Positions 10,907-20,431 of a stretch of DNA of 64,000 bases are shown piece after piece. The notes under the pieces were generated by a model, which ran no database searches, had not been told where the DNA came from, and was given only the letters and a program-made list of their open reading frames with translations. Location of the stretch: positions 310,001-374,000 of the forward strand of contig CAVROM010000010.1 of the NCBI GenBank assembly GCA_963722815.1, in the 5' to 3' direction. The first letter of the stretch is position 1; every line of letters begins with the position of its first letter. A program made the position numbers and the translations under genes. Origin of the DNA: DASQFQ01 sp963722815 (GTDB taxonomy: Bacteria > Actinomycetota > Thermoleophilia > Solirubrobacterales > Solirubrobacteraceae).

Positions 10907-11138
10907 CTAGGCAGGAGTCCTCGCGGTGGCGGGGATCCTGCTCGGAGGCGGCGAAGGTGACCTTCTCCTGCGTCGGGCTGGTGGGCCGCTCGGGAGCCTT
11001 CGGAGGGCCTTCGGCGTCGTCCTTCCCGTGGTCGCGCTTCGCGATCAGGGCGCCGCCGGTCAGGTACAGCGCGAGGCCGGCGATCGCGGCCAGGACTACG
11101 AGGATGAGCAGGAGGAAAAGTGCCACTCCGCCTTCCAT
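10907..11138 (-). CDS. Small single-span membrane protein (DUF6479-like)
   Basis: Product of about 76 residues with one N-terminal membrane helix (LFLLLILVVLAAIAGLALYL) followed by GGALIAKRDHGK and a charged, Pro/Lys-rich cytoplasmic tail. The helix plus GALIAKR junction resembles DUF6479 proteins of actinobacteria. ATG is at 11138. Read literally, the frame runs on into the TauE gene; one extra base late in the gene would give a stop at 10907-10909, which I take as the natural end. Function unknown. Confidence 0.55.
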
Positions 11139-11219
11139 GCCGGCGGGCTACCCGGACCGGAATGGCGCAAACCCGCTCGGGGTAGAGCCGCTCTGAAAGC
11201 GCACCGAAGGAGGTCGATC

Positions 11220-11453
11220 ATGGCGAAGGACCACGGCTCCAGCATCAAGGACGACAAGCAGTACGAGGGCCTGCGCAAGAAGGGCATGAGCAAGTCCCGC
11301 GCGGCCGCGATCGCCAACGACCCGGACTCGTCGAAGAAGGGCGGCAAGGCGTCGGGCAGCGGCAAGCGCAACACCGACTCGAGCCAGGGCGGGACCAAGG
11401 CGCAGAAGGCTGCGGCCGGCCGCAAGGGCGGCAAGGCGGCGGCGAAGAGCTGA
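11220..11453 (+). CDS. DUF7218-type small basic protein
   Basis: A 77-residue, lysine- and glycine-rich hydrophilic protein starting MAKDHGSSIKDDKQYEGLRK, then GMSKSRAAAIAND and a repetitive KGGKASGSGK tail. The N-terminal block is characteristic of a widespread small actinobacterial family (DUF7218). The start has a textbook ribosome site (GAAGGAGG) six to seven bases upstream. It is likely a nucleic-acid-associated or stress-related protein, but the role is not established. Confidence 0.82.
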   Translation: MAKDHGSSIKDDKQYEGLRKKGMSKSRAAAIANDPDSSKKGGKASGSGKRNTDSSQGGTKAQKAAAGRKGGKAAAKS

Positions 11454-11531
11454 GGCACCGTCGCTCGCGCAGCTGCGCCTCGCTCGGAAGGCGCACGACA
11501 CGCCGAGCGGAGGAGGGGTAGGACTTGCGCG

Positions 11532-13449
11532 ATGACCGCGCGCGCCACCGACCGCCGCCGCATCCTGGTCGTCGTCAGCGGTCTGATGCTGGTGTTGCTG
11601 CTGGCGTCGCTGGATCAGACGATCGTCTCGACCGCGCTGCCCACGATCGTCGGCGAGCTCGGCGGGCTCGAGCACCTCTCGTGGGTGGTCACGGCCTATC
11701 TGCTGGCCGTCACGGCGGTGACGCCGCTGTACGGCAAGCTCGGCGACCTCTACGGGCGCAAGATCGTGCTGCAGGGCGCGCTGATCCTGTTCCTCGTCGG
11801 CTCGGCGTTGTGCGGCCTCGCGCAGGGGATGACCGAGCTGATCGCGTTCCGCGCCATCCAGGGCCTGGGCGGCGGCGGGCTGATGGTGAGCGCGCAGGCC
11901 GCGATCGGCGACGTCGTGCCGCCCAGCGACCGCGGGCGCTACACCGGGCTGTTCGGCGCCGTGTTCGGCATCTCCAGCGTGGCCGGCCCGCTGATCGGCG
12001 GCTTCCTCACCACCCACCTGTCGTGGCGCTGGATCTTCTACGTCAACCTGCCGCTCGGCATCGCCGCCCTCGCGGTGCTGGCGGTCACATTGCCGACGGT
12101 GAGCGAGCGGCGTCGCCACCAGATCGACTACGCCGGGACGGTGTTGCTCGCCGCGGGGCTGAGCGGCGATCATCCTGCTGACCTCGCTGGGCGGGAACAC
12201 GTACGACTGGGACTCGCCGCAGATCGTGGGGCTGGGCGTGTTCGGCATCGCCTGCCTGGTCGCGCTCTCGTTCGTCGAGCGCCACGCGCCCGAGCCGATC
12301 CTGCCGCCGTCGCTGTTCAGGAACCGCGTCTTCGTGGTCACGAGCGCGGTCGCGCTGGTGGTCGGCTTCGCGCTGTTCGGCGCGCTGACCTACCTGCCGC
12401 TGTTCCAGCAGATCGTGCGGGGGCTGTCGCCGACCGCGTCCGGCCTCCAGCTGCTGCCGGTGATGGGCGGGCTGCTGATCTCGTCGATCATCTCCGGCCA
12501 GGTCATCGCACGGGTCGGCCGCTACAAGCTCTTCCCGATCGCGGGGACGGCGGTGGCGGCGTTCGGGATGTTCCTGCTCTCCTCGCTCGACGAGACGACC
12601 GGCACGGGCGTCGCCGCGCTGCACATGCTGGTGCTCGGCCTCGGGCTCGGGATGGTCATGCAGGTGCTCGTGCTCGCGGTCCAGAACGCGGTGCCGTACG
12701 AGATGCTCGGGGTGGCGACGTCGGGCTCGACGCTGTTCCGCTCGATCGGCGGCTCGCTCGGCACCGCGGTGCTGGGCGCGATCTTCTCCGGCCATCTGCG
12801 CAGCGAGCTGCCGACCGGCGCGGCCTCGGAAGGAGGCCTCGACCCGACGGCGATCCGCCAGCTGCCCGCCGCGCTCCACGACGTCTTCATCAACGCGTTC
12901 ACCGACGCGCTGCAGCTCGTCTTCACGGTCGCCACCGCCGTCGTGCTGGTCGCCTTCGTCCTGAGCTGGCTGATCCCGGAGCGGCCGCTGCGCACAACGG
13001 TGGAGACGTCCGTCGGCGACGCCATCGGCGGCCCGGTCGATACCGACTCGATGCGCGAGGTCGCGCGCCAGCTCAGCATCGCGGTCGGCCGCGAGCGGAC
13101 GCTGGAGTTCCTCGCCGACACGGTGCACCGAGCGGGCGTCGAGCTCTCCCCGGGCGCGTCGTGGGCGCTGCTGCGGCTGGGGGCGCCCGACGCGCCCTCG
13201 GTCGAGAACCTGGCCGCGCGCCCGCACGTCCGGCAGGAGCGCCTGGTGGCCGCGGTCGAGGAGCTGCGCGGGCTCGGCCTGCTCGAGGGCGAGCGCCCGA
13301 CCGAGGCGGGCCGCACCACGCGCGAGCGCCTCGTGGTCGCGCGCACCGACGGGCTGCGGGACCTGGTCGCCGACTGGGAGCCGGACCAGAACCCGGAGCT
13401 CGATCCGCTCCTCCGCCGACTCGCCGACGAGCTCGCCGCGCCCGCTTGA
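11532..13449 (+). CDS. MDR/DHA2-family MFS transporter with C-terminal winged-helix domain (frame break)
   Basis: About 638 residues. The first 480 form a 14-helix drug:proton antiporter: SLDQTIVSTALPTIVGEL (motif D1), GKLGDLYGRK (motif A), AIQGLGGGGLM, GRYTGLFGAVFGISSVAGPLIGGFLT (motif C). One extra base near 12166 breaks the frame between helices 6 and 7. After the last helix (VAFVLSWLIPERPL) a soluble 150-residue extension contains AARPHVRQERLVAAVEELRGLGLLEGE and TEAGRTTRERLVVAR, which reads like a MarR-type winged helix with recognition helix and wing. A transporter fused to a DNA-binding-like domain is unusual. Export of toxic compounds is the family role. Confidence 0.85.
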
Positions 13450-13531
13450 GCAGGGTGATCGGAAACGGGGGCGAATCCGTAGTTGTTCCCACCTCGTTGG
13501 TTCCGCCGGTCGTCGCAGGAGGATGCTCGAA

Positions 13532-13690
13532 GTGCTCACCGCAGTCGTTACGGAGATCCCGCTCAAGCTGGAGCCCGTGACCGAAGACAGCTTCGAATAC
13601 GTCCCGGCGGGTGACCACACGCGCGAGGAGATCGTGGCGCGGATCGCCCAGCAGTTCGGCTCAGAGCCGCGCCGGGCGATCGTCGACTAG
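13532..13690 (+). CDS. Small conserved-looking protein of 52 residues
   Basis: Reads LTAVVTEIPLKLEPVTEDSF, then a second half TREEIVARIAQQFGSEPRRAIVD. AGGAGG at 13517-13522 abuts an in-frame ATG at 13523, too close to serve it, so GTG 13532 with nine bases of spacing is the better start. The codon use fits coding sequence. The stop TAG 13688-13690 overlaps the adenylate kinase stop on the other strand (shared CTAG). No family recognised. Confidence 0.55.
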   Translation: MLTAVVTEIPLKLEPVTEDSFEYVPAGDHTREEIVARIAQQFGSEPRRAIVD

Positions 13691-14235
13691 CCGAGCGCGC
13701 CGCGCAGCCGCTGCTGGACGTCGTCCGGGTGGCCCGTGCCGTCGACCCGGCGCAGCAAGGCTCGCTGCTCGTAGTACTCGATCAGCGGCTCGGTCTCGCC
13801 GTGGTAGACGTGCAGCCGCTCGCGGACGGTCTCGGGAGCGTCGTCGGCGCGGCCGCGGCCGCTGATCCGCTTGGCGACCACCTCGTCAGGGACGTCGATC
13901 AGCACCACCGCGGTGAGCTCGCGCCCGTGCGGCTCCAGCGCCTCCCCGAGCGCGTCGGCCTGCGCCACCGTGCGCGGGAAGCCGTCGAGCACGATCGATT
14001 CGTCGTCGCGGCCCTCGAGCTGGTCGCTGATGAGGGCAGAGATCAGGCCGTCGGGGACGAGCTCGCCGCGGTCCATGTACTCGGACGCCTGCTCGCCGAG
14101 CTCGGTGCCCTGCGAGCGCGCGTCGCGCAGCAGGTCGCCGGTGGAGAGCGTCAGCCAGCCGTCGTCGCGGAGGTGCTCCGCCTGCGTCCCCTTGCCGCTG
14201 CCGGGCGGGCCCAGCAGAACGATGGTGCTCGCCAT
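13687..14235 (-). CDS. adk: Adenylate kinase
   Basis: Short-form adenylate kinase of 182 residues catalysing ATP + AMP to 2 ADP. The P-loop GPPGSGKGT is at residues 8-16, STGDLLR and DGFPRT (AMP site) follow, and the LID is the short type without the zinc-binding four-cysteine insertion, so the protein is about 30 residues shorter than the long form. The usual neighbour secY is absent; it heads the end of a minus-strand run of six genes and is separated from the phosphoesterase gene by ten bases. A second housekeeping copy elsewhere is possible. Confidence 0.93.
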   Translation of the reverse strand: MASTIVLLGPPGSGKGTQAEHLRDDGWLTLSTGDLLRDARSQGTELGEQASEYMDRGELVPDGLISALISDQLEGRDDESIVLDGFPRTVAQADALGEALEPHGRELTAVVLIDVPDEVVAKRISGRGRADDAPETVRERLHVYHGETEPLIEYYEQRALLRRVDGTGHPDDVQQRLRGALG

Positions 14236-14245
14236 GGCCGCGATC

Positions 14246-14968
14246 CTAGCCGCGTGCGAACGACTCGAAGATCTCGGTCACGACCATCGGCTCGACGGGC
14301 TCGGTCAGCGCGCCGCCGATGCTGCGGGCGTCGGGCCAGCCGGCGTCGAGCATGCGGCGGCCGGCCGCCGCGGCGTCGTAGGACGTCCGGCGCAGCTCGG
14401 GCACGCCGTCTGCCAGCCACAGCCAGCGCGCGGCGCCGTCCCCCTCGTAGGGGAGGCCGACGCTGCCGGCGTTGATGAAGCGCACGTCGCCGACGGTGCG
14501 GTCGTCCTGCTGGTGGGTGTGGCCGGCGACGACGACGCCGGGGCCGACGCCCTCGAGCACGGTCGCCCAGCGCTCGGGCGGGGAGATGCGGGTGACCATC
14601 TGGTCGTCGCGGTGCGGCGTCGCGTGGCAGAAGCGGACGCCGTCGAGCGTGAGCGTGAGCGGCAGCTCGCCGAGGGCTCGCGATCGCTCCGGGCCGAGCT
14701 CGCGCGCGGTGATGGCGGCCGTGACCGCGGCGAGGTCGTCGGGAGCGGGCTCGGCCGCCCCCACCGCCTCGGCCACCTCGCGCTCGCCGTTGCCGCGGAT
14801 CCAGTGGACGGAGACGGTCAGCGACTCCAGGCGGTCGAGCACGGCGGCGGCGAACGGGCCGGGGACGGCGTCGCCGCCGACAAGCACGGCGTCCGGCTCG
14901 GCGTCGGCGAGGACCGCCTCGAGCGCATCGAGGTTCCCGTGGATGTCGTACAGCGCCATCACGTTCAT
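14246..14968 (-). CDS. Calcineurin-like metallophosphoesterase (YfcE-like)
   Basis: A 240-residue single-domain phosphoesterase. The metal-binding signature is complete: DIHGN at residue 8, GGDAV, RGNGE, and GHTHQQ with the C-terminal histidines, followed by INAGSVGLP. This layout matches the YfcE/MJ0936-type phosphodiesterases that act on small phosphodiester substrates in the cytoplasm. Substrate unknown. Spaced ten bases from adenylate kinase and nine from the ABM-domain gene, so likely co-transcribed. Confidence 0.9.
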   Translation of the reverse strand: MNVMALYDIHGNLDALEAVLADAEPDAVLVGGDAVPGPFAAAVLDRLESLTVSVHWIRGNGEREVAEAVGAAEPAPDDLAAVTAAITARELGPERSRALGELPLTLTLDGVRFCHATPHRDDQMVTRISPPERWATVLEGVGPGVVVAGHTHQQDDRTVGDVRFINAGSVGLPYEGDGAARWLWLADGVPELRRTSYDAAAAGRRMLDAGWPDARSIGGALTEPVEPMVVTEIFESFARG

Positions 14969-14977
14969 GGCGCGAGC

Positions 14978-15388
14978 CTAGACGGGCTGGTAGAGCGCGG
15001 GGCGGGAAGGAACGGGGACCCCCTTGGCGCCGGCGCGCTGGACCATCAGCGGGCTCGACCAGCGCGTGAGGTCGACGAAGCGGAAGTCCGCGGGGCCGCT
15101 GGCGCGGTACAGGCGCGCGCCCAGGTAGCCCTGCTGCTCCGCGAGGACGGCGCGCGCGTCGTCCCAGCCGGCGAGGAACGCGTCGTCCTCGCCGGCGGGC
15201 ACCTCGAACGGGTCGATCAGCACGACGCCGCCGGGTGTGTCCGCCGCACCGTGCTCGCGGACCACCTCGTAGCCGTCACCCTCGGCGACCGAGACGAAGC
15301 GGAAGTCGACGTCGGGGCGCAGTGCCCGGTAGAGCACGCCCGCGGCGTCGTCCTCCGGCTCGGCGGCGAGCAGGGCGATCCGGGTCAA
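14978..15388 (-). CDS. Antibiotic-biosynthesis-monooxygenase (ABM) domain protein
   Basis: A 136-residue protein with the dimeric alpha+beta barrel pattern of ABM/heme-degrading monooxygenase-like domains: a strand ending VVLIDPFEVPAGEDDAFLAGW, a helix, then QQGYLGARLYRA and DFRFVDLTRWSSP. The N-terminal 40 residues (ALLAAEPEDDAAGVLYRALR) form a second, poorly recognised half. ATG 15388 overlaps the upstream gene by four bases (ATGA). A role in quinone, heme or aldehyde chemistry is a family-level guess only. Confidence 0.75.
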   Translation of the reverse strand: MTRIALLAAEPEDDAAGVLYRALRPDVDFRFVSVAEGDGYEVVREHGAADTPGGVVLIDPFEVPAGEDDAFLAGWDDARAVLAEQQGYLGARLYRASGPADFRFVDLTRWSSPLMVQRAGAKGVPVPSRPALYQPV

Positions 15389-15750
15389 GGCTCCACGGTC
15401 ACGTTGGCGAGCGTCACGCCGTGGTCCTCGAGCTCGACGATGAACTTGCCGTCGATCTTCGCCGGGAATTTGAAGTGGACGCTGCCGCCGGCCTCGACGT
15501 CCTTCTTGACGTCGTAGCCGTGGAAGTGCACCTCGTCGGCGGTGTCGCTCTTGATCGTGAGGTCGACGGTGCCGCCCTGCTTGAACGTCACGTCCTTGAC
15601 GCCGCCGACGGGCTTGGCGTCCTTGACCGTGATGGTCGTGGGGCCGGAGGCCTTGGTGTCGTCCGAGCCGCCGCCGCCGATCACGATGACGGCGACGACG
15701 ATGATGACCACGGCGATGCCGAGGAGCGCAAAACGGGTGTTGCGGGTCAT
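15385..15750 (-). CDS. Membrane-anchored cupredoxin-like protein
   Basis: A 121-residue protein with an N-terminal signal anchor (FALLGIAVVIIVVAVIVIGGGG) and an extracytoplasmic beta-sandwich of the plastocyanin-like type: VDLTIKSDTADEVHFHGYD then GGSVHFKFPAKIDGKFIVELED. HFHGYD is the usual N-terminal histidine segment of such domains; the C-terminal Cys-His-Met copper loop is not visible, so copper binding is doubtful. AAGGACTT precedes ATG 15750. Overlaps the ABM gene by four bases. Confidence 0.8.
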   Translation of the reverse strand: MTRNTRFALLGIAVVIIVVAVIVIGGGGSDDTKASGPTTITVKDAKPVGGVKDVTFKQGGTVDLTIKSDTADEVHFHGYDVKKDVEAGGSVHFKFPAKIDGKFIVELEDHGVTLANVTVEP

Positions 15751-15781
15751 GGGAAGTCCTTGTGGGAGGTCTGCGGGATGG

Positions 15782-16120
15782 TCAGGCGGCGGTACGGCAC
15801 AGCTGCGCCGCCGCGGGCGGCGGGCGCTTGGCCATCCCGGAGGCGACCAGGCGGCCGCCCCGCTCCATCACCCGCGCGCAGCTGCGCGGGCCCGCGACCG
15901 GCGCCACTCGCCGCCGCGGCCGGCTCCGCGCGCGCCCCGCAAGCACCGCGAGCTGCTCCTCGCCGACGTAGCGGCCGAGGATCAGCGGCACCGCCAGCGT
16001 GAGCGCGGGCGCCAGGTACAGCAGGCCCGTGTGGCTCCCCGTCAGGGTCTCGGCGAGCATCCACGCTGCCACGAGCAGCGCGAGGGAGAGCAGGAGCAGG
16101 CGATCGCGGCGCGGGACCAT
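15782..16120 (-). CDS. Hypothetical membrane protein
   Basis: A 112-residue product with two predicted membrane helices (LLLLSLALLVAAWMLAETL and LLYLAPALTLAVPLILGRYV) and an arginine-rich, probably cytoplasmic tail. It lies in the minus-strand run between the sensor protein at 16138 and the cupredoxin gene. No family recognised. Confidence 0.6.
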   Translation of the reverse strand: MVPRRDRLLLLSLALLVAAWMLAETLTGSHTGLLYLAPALTLAVPLILGRYVGEEQLAVLAGRARSRPRRRVAPVAGPRSCARVMERGGRLVASGMAKRPPPAAAQLCRTAA

Positions 16121-16137
16121 TGCGCCGAGCAGTATGC

Positions 16138-17543
16138 CTAGCCGCCCGGGCGGTCGCTGCCGCGGCGGACAGGAAGCGCTCGTGCCGCTCGGCCAGCTTC
16201 GCGTCGGTGACGTCCTCGATGATGTTGACCGCGAGCGCGCCGCCGTCGTCGAGCCGCGTCGCCTTGGTGAGCAGCCAGTACTCGCGGCCCGTCCCGCGGT
16301 GCACGCTGCGGGTCAGCAGCTGGGGTGACTCCTCGCCGGCCAGCAGCCGCTGGCCGGGCAGGTCCTCCTCGCGCACCGGCGTGCCGTCCTCGCGGGTGAT
16401 GCTGAAGCGCGCGGCGAGCTCGCCCGGCTCCGCGGCCAGCAGCTCGTCGACCGACTCGGCGCCCAGCAGCGTCGCCGCCGCGCCGTTGGCGTAGACGAGC
16501 TTGCCGCGGGCGTCGTGCACGGTGACCGCTTCGGCGAGCGCGTCGAGGATCAGCTCGAGCCGCTGGCGCGTGCGGCGCAGCTCGGTGATCAGCTGCGTGT
16601 TGGCGAGCCCGCGCGCGGCGCGCTCGGCGAGCGCCTCGAAGAACGGGAGCTGCTCCTCGGGCGACGGCCGCGCCGCGGCGAGCCCGAGGCCCAGGCTGCC
16701 GAGCAGCTGCTCGGAGACCAGCAGCGGCACGTTGATCCAGTGCGTCAGCTCCATCGCCGCGAGCTGCTCGGCCTCGGCGTCGTCGTGCGCGAGCGCGCGC
16801 AGCGTCTCGGGCGTGACGTCGGTGATCAGCCGCGAACGGCCCTCGCGCAGGGCCGTCACGGTGATGTCGATCTGCTCGCGCGTCGGCTGCCGGCCGGCGA
16901 GGAAGGCGGCGCCGGCCGCCCCGGCCGGGCCCTCGTAGTGCGCGGCCAGCCGCCGCGGCTCGCCCTTCGCGTCGACGACGTCGAGCGTGCACGCGTCGGC
17001 GACCCGCGGCACCAGCAGCGCCACGAGCGCGTCGACGCCCTCGTCCGGCCAGCCCGCGCCGTCGGCCAGCCGCTCGACGGCCACCAGCAGCTCGAGCCGC
17101 TCGTCACCCTCGCCCAGGCCGAGCGCCGGGCCGCTGACGCCGGGCGCGTCGAACGCGAGCCGCACCTCGGTGCCCACGCCACCCGCGCCCTCACGGATGT
17201 CGCAGCGGGTCGCCATCGAGGCCATCATCGTGAGCCCCAGGCCGAGCCCCGGGCTCTCCGGGTGCGGCGTCATCCCGCGGCCGTCGTCCACCACCCGCAG
17301 CAGGATCGAACCCTCGCCTGCCTCGGCGGTGAGCGTCACGCGGCCCGCCTCGCGGCCGACGAACGCGTGGATGATCGCGTTGGTCACCGCCTCGGAGACC
17401 GCGAGCGCGATGCGGTCGATCACGTCTTCGTCCGCGCCGTGGGCGCGGGTGAAATCCGCGACGCCCCTGCGGAGCTCGCCCACCACGACGGGCTCCGCAT
17501 CGACCTCGCGGTGCCATCGGGGGGGTGCGACTTGCCGTGTCAC
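16138..17543 (-). CDS. HATPase (anti-sigma-like)-GAF-PAS regulatory protein
   Basis: About 468 residues. An N-terminal GHKL ATPase domain of the RsbW type is clear (RIALAVSEAVTNAIIHAF for the N box, VVDDGRGM and GLGLGLTMM for the G boxes, residues about 35-120), then a GAF domain (FLAGRQPTREQIDI to LGLGLAAARPSPEEQLPFFEALAERAARGL) and a PAS domain (ILDALAEAVTVHDARGKLVYANGAA to NIIEDVTDAKLAER). GTG 17543 follows GGGGAAGG. The reading ends after the PAS domain; the stop TAG at 16138-16140 is out of frame with the domains and needs a frame shift, so a missing C-terminal output domain cannot be excluded. Probably a signalling protein controlling a sigma factor. Confidence 0.72.
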
Positions 17544-17609
17544 CGAGTTCGAGCCTTCCCCGCGAAATCTACGGGAATACGTGCCGGCTCGATTACGTCC
17601 TGGGGGGGC

Positions 17610-20382
17610 GTGGGTCACCACGTCCACGGATCAGGACCGGTCACCACCCTCGTCGAGCGCCACGAGGAGCGCTCCGCCACGCGCGCCCTGCTCGACAGCC
17701 TGGACGGCGGCCCGCGCGCGCTGCTGATCGAGGGCGAGCCCGGGATCGGCAAGACCGCGGTCTGGCGGGCGGCGCTCGCCGACGCGGAGGCGACGGGCTG
17801 TCGCGTCCTGCGCGTGCGTCGCCGAGCAGGCCGAGGCGCGGCTCTCGTTCGCGGGCCTGGGCGACCTCGCCGACGACGCTCGCCGACGAGTTCCTCCCGA
17901 GCTGCCGGGCCCGCAGCGCGAGGCGCTCGAGGTGGCGCTGCTCGGCCGCGCCGGCGGGACGCCCGCCCGACCCGATCGCGGTCGGCGTCGGCTTGCCGTC
18001 GCTGCTGGTGCTCGCGGCGCGGCCGGCCCGGTCGTGGTCGCGATCGACGACGTGCAGTGGCTCGACGGCGAGACGGTCCGGGCGCTGGCGTTCGCGGTGC
18101 GCCGCGTCGCCGGTCACCGGTCGGCGTGATCCTGACCGCGCGGACGCCGCTGGCCGCGTCCGACCGGCTCGGGCTGGAACGGGCGCTCGGCCCGGAGCAC
18201 TTCATGCGCGCCCGGCTCGGCCCGCTCGGGCTCGAGGCCGTACGGCGGCTGATCGAGTGGCAGCTCGGCTACGCGTTCCGGCGGCCGGCGCTGCTGAAGA
18301 TCGTCCAGGCGTCGGGGGGCAACCCGCTGTTCGCACTCGAGATCGCCCGCGCGCTCGGCCCGGCGCCCGCACTCGAGCCGGGCGGCCGCTGCCGGTGCCG
18401 GAGAACCTGCGCGAGCTCGTCGCCGGGCGCGATGGCGGAGCTGCCGCCCGCGCGCGAGCGCGGCTGCTCGCCGCCGCGCTCTGGCACCCGACCGTGGAGG
18501 TCGTCGAGCGGGCGTCGTCGGCCGCCGGCCTCGTCGCGGCCGAGCAGAGCGGGTTGCTCTAGGCGGCCGGCGACCGGATCGAGTTCGCCCATCCGCTCTA
18601 CGCGTCCGCGGTGTACGGGGCGGCGGCGAGCGGGCGCCGGCGGACGCTCCACCGCGCCTGGCGGAGCTCGCGGCCGACGCCGAGGAGCGCGTGCTCCACG
18701 CCGCGCTGGCGACGGGCGGGCGGACGAGCGGGTGGCCGCGGGCTCGAGGACGCCGCGGCCGGAGCGCGGGCGCGCGGCGGGTGGGAGGCGGCCGGCGAGC
18801 TGCTCGAGCAGGCGCGGGCGCTCACGCCGCTACAAGCTCGCGGGCGCCGCGCGGGTGCGCGGCATGCGCGCCGCCGAGCACCACATCCACGCCGGCGACC
18901 GCCCGCGCGCACGTGCGCTGCTGGAGACGATCCTCGACGACACGCCGCCGGGCTCCACCCGCGCGACGCGCTGCGGCTCCTCGCGCAGGTCCGGTACAAC
19001 GAACAGGGCTTCGCCGGGATCGTGCCGCTGCTCGAGGAGGCGCTCGGCGAGCGCCGACGACCCGGCGCTGGCGGTCGCGATCGAGCTCGACCTCAGCTAC
19101 GTGCACGCCAACCACTACGGCAACGCCCCGGCGCCGACGCGCACGCCGATCGCGGGCTCGCGCTCGCCGAGGGCGCCGAGGACCGCACGCTCCTCGCCGA
19201 AGCGCTCGTCGTCCGCGCCATGATCGACTTCCTGCTCGGCCGCGGCGTCGACTGGGGCCTCGTCGAGCAGTCGCTCCTGCTGGAGGCGGCGGACCGCCCG
19301 TGCCCCTACCTGTCCGGCCGAGCGCGCTCGCCGCGTGCCTGAAGGTGTGGACGGGTCGCCACGCGGAGGGGCGCGCGGAGCTCACCGCGCTCCGGCTCAC
19401 GGCGATCGACTCCGGCGATGAGAGCGACCTCTCCTACTTCCTCACCTGGCTCGCGTGGCTGGAGACGCAGAGCGCCGACCTGGACGCGGCGATGGCGTAC
19501 GCCGACGAGGCCGAGGCCCAGGCCGGGCTCGCGGGCAGCGAGTTCAACCGCGCCTGGGCGCTGGCGCAGCGCGCCTGCATCCACGCGCACCGCGGCGACG
19601 CCGCCGCGACGCGGGCCGACGCGGCCACGGCGCTCGAGATCTGCGCGCGCTTCGAGGCCTCGAACCCGACGCTGTGGGCGGCGGGGGCGCTCGGCCTGCT
19701 GGAGCTCTCGCTCGGCGACGCCCCGGCGGCGTGGGCCGGGCTGGCGCCGATCACCGAGGCGCTCGAGGCCAACGGGATCGGCGAGCCGCCCGAGATGCTC
19801 GTGCCGCATGCCGTCGAGGCCCTGACCGCGCTCGGTGAGCTCGACCGGGCCGAGCGCCTGCTCGACGCGTTCGAGCGCAAGGCGGGGGAGCTCGACCGGG
19901 CGGCGGCACTGGCGGCCGGCGGCCGCTGCCGCGCGCTGCTGCTGGCCGCGCGCGGCGATCTGCCCGGCGCGCACCGGGACGAGACGGCGCTGGCCGAGCA
20001 CGGCCGCGTCGACCTGCCGTTCGAGCACGCGCGGACGCTGCTCCTGCAGGGCCAGCTGCACCGTCGCCTGCGGCGCAAGCGCGCCACGCGCGCCGCGCTC
20101 GAGCAGGCGCTCGCCAGGTTCGAGGCGATCGGCGCGCGGCTCTGGGCGCCGCGCGCGCGCGACGAGCTGGCGCGGCTCGGGCGACACCGGGGCGACGGCC
20201 TGACCGCGTCGGAGGATCGCGTGGCGGAGCTGGCGGTCCGGGGCCTCTCGAACAAGGAGATCGCCGGCACGCTGTTCGTCACCGTGCACACCGTCGAGGT
20301 CCACCTCTCGCACGTCTACGCCAAGCTCGGCGTCCGCTCGCGCACCCAGCTCGCGCACCGGCTCGGCACCGCAGAAGCTTGA
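17610..20382 (+). CDS. LuxR-family (LAL-type) transcriptional regulator, many frame breaks and one nonsense codon
   Basis: Large ATP-binding LuxR regulator, about 920 residues when corrected. The N-terminal STAND/AAA module has Walker A (EGEPGIGKTAVW), Walker B (VVVAIDDVQWLD) and the GNPLFALEIAR sensor segment. A long helical TPR-like middle follows, and the C-terminal LuxR helix-turn-helix is intact (LTASEDRVAELAVRGLSNKE to VHTVEVHLSHVYAKLG). At least eight frame breaks lie between 17815 and 19330, and TAG at 18560-18562 replaces an expected Glu codon. The last 1 kb is unbroken. Start GTG 17610 is tentative. It is divergent from the HATPase-GAF-PAS gene and precedes the RTX gene, a possible target. 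Errors in the consensus are likelier than decay, but a pseudogene is possible. Confidence 0.72.
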
Positions 20383-20431
20383 GGGTTTCCGCTATTTCTC
20401 GTAGAGGCTCCGGTCCTTAGCGTCGTCGGGT

